This document shows, piece after piece, positions 21,663 to 24,373 of a DNA stretch of 24,373 nt. The DNA lies in NCBI GenBank assembly GCA_944363995.1, contig CALVVV010000010.1, positions 1 to 24,373 on the forward strand. Direction: 5' to 3'. Made by a program: the position numbers and the translations under genes. The notes under the pieces were generated by a model. The model made no database searches. It was given only the letters and a program-made list of their open reading frames with translations, and was not told the DNA's origin. Source of the stretch: an uncultured Bacilli bacterium. Its GTDB lineage: Bacteria > Bacillota_I > Bacilli_A > RF39 > UBA660. Every line of letters begins with the position of its first letter. Within the stretch, counting starts at the first letter, position 1.

Positions 21663-23682
21663 CAACTATTTTTCCCTTCTCTATCTTAATTATTTTATCA
21701 AACAAATCCATATTATCTAAACGATGTGAAATAAAAATTATTGTTTTATTTTGATATTCGAGCAAAATATTTTTTATAATTATTCTTTCCATATTAGTAT
21801 CAACTTGGCTTAGTCCTTCATCAATTATTAAAATATCAAAAGGTCTAGCTAAAGCACGACTTAATATTATTCTTTGTTTTTCGCCTCCTGATAAATTAAA
21901 ACCATTTTCTTCAATTAAAGTTTTATACCCGAGTTGGCTATTTTTAACTATTTCGTCAACCAAACATATTTTAGCTACTTTATAAATATCGTTACCTATA
22001 TTGTTTTCAATTGTATCAGTAAATAACATTTCATTTTGTGATACATAAACAATATTATTTAATTTGTAATCATTAATATCAACACCAGCAATATATACTT
22101 TATCTCTTGTAATATCATAATTCTGTTTTAAAATTTTAAATAAAGTACTTTTCCCACTTCCACTACTCCCTAATACCATAATCTTACTTTTATTTTTTAT
22201 TGTTAAATTAATATTTGACAAAACATCTGTAACATTATCAAAACTATAACTTAAATTTTTAAACTCAATATCTCCTATAATTTGTTTAATTTGTCTTTCA
22301 TCTTTTTTATAATATAAGTGTAATATTTTTTTAATAGAAATTTGAGATTGTCTTAATTCATTATCTAAATCAATAATATTTCTAATTGGACTTAAAAAAT
22401 ATATAAGTAAAGAATTAAATGATAATAATGAGCCTAGTGTCATAATATCATCCATAACTAAAAATACACCTATAAATATAATAATTACAAACCCAAGGTT
22501 ATTTATCAATTCTTTTAGAAAATATTGATAATTATAACAATTATCTAGTTCTTCTATTTTATTAGAATAAGTGGCATATTTATTTTCAAAATTGTTAATA
22601 ATTTTACTTTCAATATTACAACCTTTTAAAGTTTCATAGCAATTAATAGATTCAACCATATACGAAGTGACAGAGGATTTATTTAATGTGGTTTCATCAA
22701 GCAAATCATTAAACTTATTTCGAAAAATAATAATTATTAATAAGTATAAAGATAAAATAATTAAACTTATAAAAAACAAAGTATCATTTAAGATATACAT
22801 AATGATTAAGGATAAAATAGTAAGGGGAAAATCTACAAATAAACTTAGTGCAGCTTTTGCAATTACTTGTCTTACTGCTTCTAAATCATTTATCTTTGAT
22901 ATTATTTCACCAGTTGTATTGTTTTTATAATAACGATATGGGAGGTTTATAATTTGTTTAAAAGAATTGAAAGTAAGATTGAAATCAATTTTTTTATTAA
23001 TTAAAATTAATATTTTATTTCTTAAAAAATCTGATATTATTTTTAATAAATATATAATTAAAAATAGAATAAATATTAATATGATTTTTTGTTTAGAAAA
23101 CATAATATTATCAATCATGTATTGCAGATAAAATGAAGTTATAATTGAAAATAATGTAATAAAAATAGAAATTATAATAACTTGAGTAATTTGTTTTGTT
23201 GAGGTATTAATTATAGTATTAATAAATTTTTTTATTGAATTAGTGGGAATATTTTTAATTGGTTTAATAGGGTATAAAATGATAATAACATTATTAAATA
23301 TTTTTTCAAATTCAATAAATGTTTTTTTATTTATCTTACCAAGGGGATCATAAATTGTTATTATTTTTCTTTTGAAATTTATTTTCTTAATTATAACATA
23401 ATGTTTGTAGGAGTTATCTAATATTACGTGCGCTATACATGGTAATATAATATTATCTTTATTAATATTTATTAATTTAATTCGACAACCATAACTTTCA
23501 AAACCGCATTTTTTAGCAGCTTCAATTAAATGATAAGCTGTAGTTCCATCTTTATTTGTCTTACACATTTCTCTTAATTCATTAATATCAATATTTCCTT
23601 TATAATGTTTTATTATCATTTGCAAACATGTTGGACCACAGTCTTTAAAACCTTCCTGTTTAATTAATTTTCTTTTAAACAT
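21637..23682 (-). CDS. Peptidase C39 ABC transporter (peptide cleavage and export)
   Basis: A 681-residue full exporter of the ComA/LagD/NukT kind. Residues 1-138 are the C39 peptidase, with Gln9, catalytic Cys15 (KDCGPTC), His94 (HYVII) and Asp112 (YDPLG); it cuts leaders after double glycine. A six-helix membrane domain spans about 160-435. The ATPase has Walker A GSSGSGKS (505-512), signature LSGGEKQR (597-604), Walker B ending IIDE (619-622) and the switch His653. All catalytic residues are present, so it should be active. It heads an operon with an accessory protein and three small peptides, two with matching leaders, which are the expected cargo. AGGAGG precedes the ATG. I see no strong promoter in the 71 bases after rsmD, so read-through is possible. 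Confidence 0.95.
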   Translation of the reverse strand: MFKRKLIKQEGFKDCGPTCLQMIIKHYKGNIDINELREMCKTNKDGTTAYHLIEAAKKCGFESYGCRIKLININKDNIILPCIAHVILDNSYKHYVIIKKINFKRKIITIYDPLGKINKKTFIEFEKIFNNVIIILYPIKPIKNIPTNSIKKFINTIINTSTKQITQVIIISIFITLFSIITSFYLQYMIDNIMFSKQKIILIFILFLIIYLLKIISDFLRNKILILINKKIDFNLTFNSFKQIINLPYRYYKNNTTGEIISKINDLEAVRQVIAKAALSLFVDFPLTILSLIIMYILNDTLFFISLIILSLYLLIIIIFRNKFNDLLDETTLNKSSVTSYMVESINCYETLKGCNIESKIINNFENKYATYSNKIEELDNCYNYQYFLKELINNLGFVIIIFIGVFLVMDDIMTLGSLLSFNSLLIYFLSPIRNIIDLDNELRQSQISIKKILHLYYKKDERQIKQIIGDIEFKNLSYSFDNVTDVLSNINLTIKNKSKIMVLGSSGSGKSTLFKILKQNYDITRDKVYIAGVDINDYKLNNIVYVSQNEMLFTDTIENNIGNDIYKVAKICLVDEIVKNSQLGYKTLIEENGFNLSGGEKQRIILSRALARPFDILIIDEGLSQVDTNMERIIIKNILLEYQNKTIIFISHRLDNMDLFDKIIKIEKGKIVDDLSKNVQ

Positions 23683-23737
23683 TTTTTACCTCCTACTAGT
23701 TATATAGGGCAAAAATTGTCATTTTCCTTTTTTTTAA

Positions 23738-23774
23738 AATAAAAAAAATATTTTTAATCAATATTTTTTTTATT
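23738..23774. repeat. Perfect AT-only inverted repeat after rsmD
   Basis: Two 15-base arms (23738-23752 and 23760-23774) of A and T only flank a 7-base loop containing the rsmD stop codon. It may act as a weak terminator in both directions, but the lack of G-C pairs makes it doubtful. Confidence 0.45.
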
Positions 23775-24284
23775 ACTAAATATTTGGACATATTTATTAC
23801 CATATTTTTTTTCTTTTATCATTTTATAATTTGTTTTTATATCTTCTTCGGTTTCACATACTATAATACCATTTTCATTTAACAAATCATATTCTTTTAT
23901 TTTATCTAATACTTTATTCATTAAATTATCATGATATGGAGGATCTAATAAAATAACATCAAATTTTATATCAAAATCATTTAAAGCTTCAAAACAATCT
24001 TTTTTTATAATTACTTTATTATCTATTCTAATCGTATTTTTTTTAATTGTATCGATAGCTATTTTATTGTTATCAACAAAATAACACATTTTAGCCCCAT
24101 TACTTAAAGCTTCAATTCCTAAACTACCACTACCAGCAAATAAATCTAATACTACTTTGTCTTTTAAATTATTTTGAATCATTGCAAACATTGATTCTTT
24201 AATTCGATCCATAGTAGGTCTAGTACCATTTATATTAAATCCGTCTAATATTCTTCCTTTATATTTACCACTTATTACTCGCAT
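23754..24284 (-). CDS. rsmD: 16S rRNA (guanine966-N2)-methyltransferase RsmD
   Basis: A 176-residue S-adenosylmethionine-dependent methyltransferase that modifies G966 of 16S rRNA during 30S assembly. The RsmD start MRVISGKYKGR, TRPTMDRIKESMF (about 22-34), the SAM loop LDLFAGSGSLG (about 48-58) and the catalytic DPPY (about 115-118) are all present. I chose the ATG at 24284, which has AGGAG six bases upstream and begins the conserved motif; the frame extends six codons further to a TTG. The peptide-export cluster lies downstream on the same strand. In many Firmicutes coaD follows rsmD; here it is absent, which may mark the insertion point of the export cluster. Confidence 0.95.
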   Translation of the reverse strand: MRVISGKYKGRILDGFNINGTRPTMDRIKESMFAMIQNNLKDKVVLDLFAGSGSLGIEALSNGAKMCYFVDNNKIAIDTIKKNTIRIDNKVIIKKDCFEALNDFDIKFDVILLDPPYHDNLMNKVLDKIKEYDLLNENGIIVCETEEDIKTNYKMIKEKKYGNKYVQIFSNKKNID

Positions 24285-24304
24285 ATATTCTCCTACGAAC
24301 AAAA

Positions 24305-24343
24305 GTCAAATAAATTTGACTGCATCTAATCTCACGATTAGAT
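24305..24343 (-). other. Two consecutive hairpins in the rsmD leader
   Basis: On the minus strand ATCTAATC-GTGA-GATTAGAT (24343-24324) is a perfect 8-bp stem closed by a GTGA tetraloop of the GNRA type. Three bases later GTCAAA-TTTA-TTTGAC (24320-24305) forms a 6-bp stem followed by TTTT. The purine-rich stretch before it carries ACCGAAG. It could be the 3' part of a structured leader RNA or the end of an upstream gene; the window stops at 24373 and does not decide. Confidence 0.4.
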
Positions 24344-24373
24344 ATTTCTCCTTCTTCGGTGGCTTTTGCTTTT

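Noticed and set aside
22667..22930. Plus-strand open frame within the exporter gene
   Set aside because: It is a shadow of the transmembrane coding region, without a ribosome site or promoter.
23683..23753. Strong promoter or peptide-response regulator repeats before the exporter gene
   Set aside because: TATATAAC could serve as a -10, but no -35 or paired repeat stands at a fitting distance; the evidence is too thin to list it.
80..24284. Mycoplasma-type code with TGA read as Trp
   Set aside because: Full-length proteins are obtained with TGA as stop, TGA ends spoIIP, rluD and murD in ATGA overlaps, and Trp uses TGG.
24305..24373. Glycine riboswitch ahead of rsmD
   Set aside because: CACCGAAG resembles part of the glycine aptamer, but the diagnostic CTCTCAGG element does not follow, and the gene has no link to glycine.

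Overview
The window is very AT-rich and gene-dense, and it reads like a chromosomal segment of a low-GC Firmicute near the Bacilli/Mollicutes boundary, of the kind seen in uncultured gut lineages. The placement is an inference. It rests on the base composition, Firmicutes gene pairings (rpsU-yqeY, lspA-rluD), a CBS-type family II pyrophosphatase, a SpoIIP-type sporulation hydrolase and a YqfQ-like protein. TGA works as a stop: whole proteins are recovered with TGA as terminator, Trp is encoded by TGG, and three gene pairs overlap as ATGA. The Mycoplasma code is therefore unlikely.

Most genes are on the minus strand; the plus-strand genes are the YqfQ-like gene, a nuclease and lexA. In coordinate order: a spoIIP locus with a small membrane protein (80-1317); an operon transcribed lspA, rluD, rhomboid protease, ppaC (1388-5485); a type IV pilus/type II secretion pair made of an inner-membrane platform protein with an unusual N-terminal extension and a prepilin peptidase (5771-8529); the yqfQ-like gene (8641-8979); typA diverging from a membrane-tethered nuclease (8994-11469); an SOS module in which lexA diverges from a small HTH gene and a 43-residue membrane peptide (11503-12575); ftsK/spoIIIE (12708-14915); a large J-domain protein (15003-16739); murD, a PEBP-family gene and eno (16805-19834); rpsU and yqeY (19909-20581); a peptide-export cluster (20770-23682); and rsmD (23754-24284).

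The most unusual region is 20748-23682. It encodes a C39-peptidase ABC exporter, a small single-pass protein that may be a shortened accessory subunit, and three peptides of 44, 53 and 51 residues. Two have double-glycine leaders and GxxxG motifs and look like a two-peptide (class IIb) bacteriocin. The third has no such leader. It carries an N-terminal hydrophobic segment followed by a C-terminal half clearly related to one of the two bacteriocin peptides, and no conventional immunity gene is visible. A membrane-held homologue of the bacteriocin acting as self-protection, or a third exported peptide, are the two obvious hypotheses.

The second notable region is the lexA divergon. One palindromic operator fills the 17-bp spacer of the promoter reading away from lexA, and a second overlaps the lexA -35. 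The 68-aa HTH protein and the 43-aa membrane peptide are thus likely SOS-induced, and the peptide stands where other Firmicutes carry YneA/SosA-type division inhibitors.

Intergenic spaces are short. None exceeds 300 bases; the largest (5486-5770) holds a terminator, a promoter and a start-less ORF. Several terminator hairpins contain the stop codon of the gene they end. I found no tRNA, rRNA, CRISPR array or insertion sequence.
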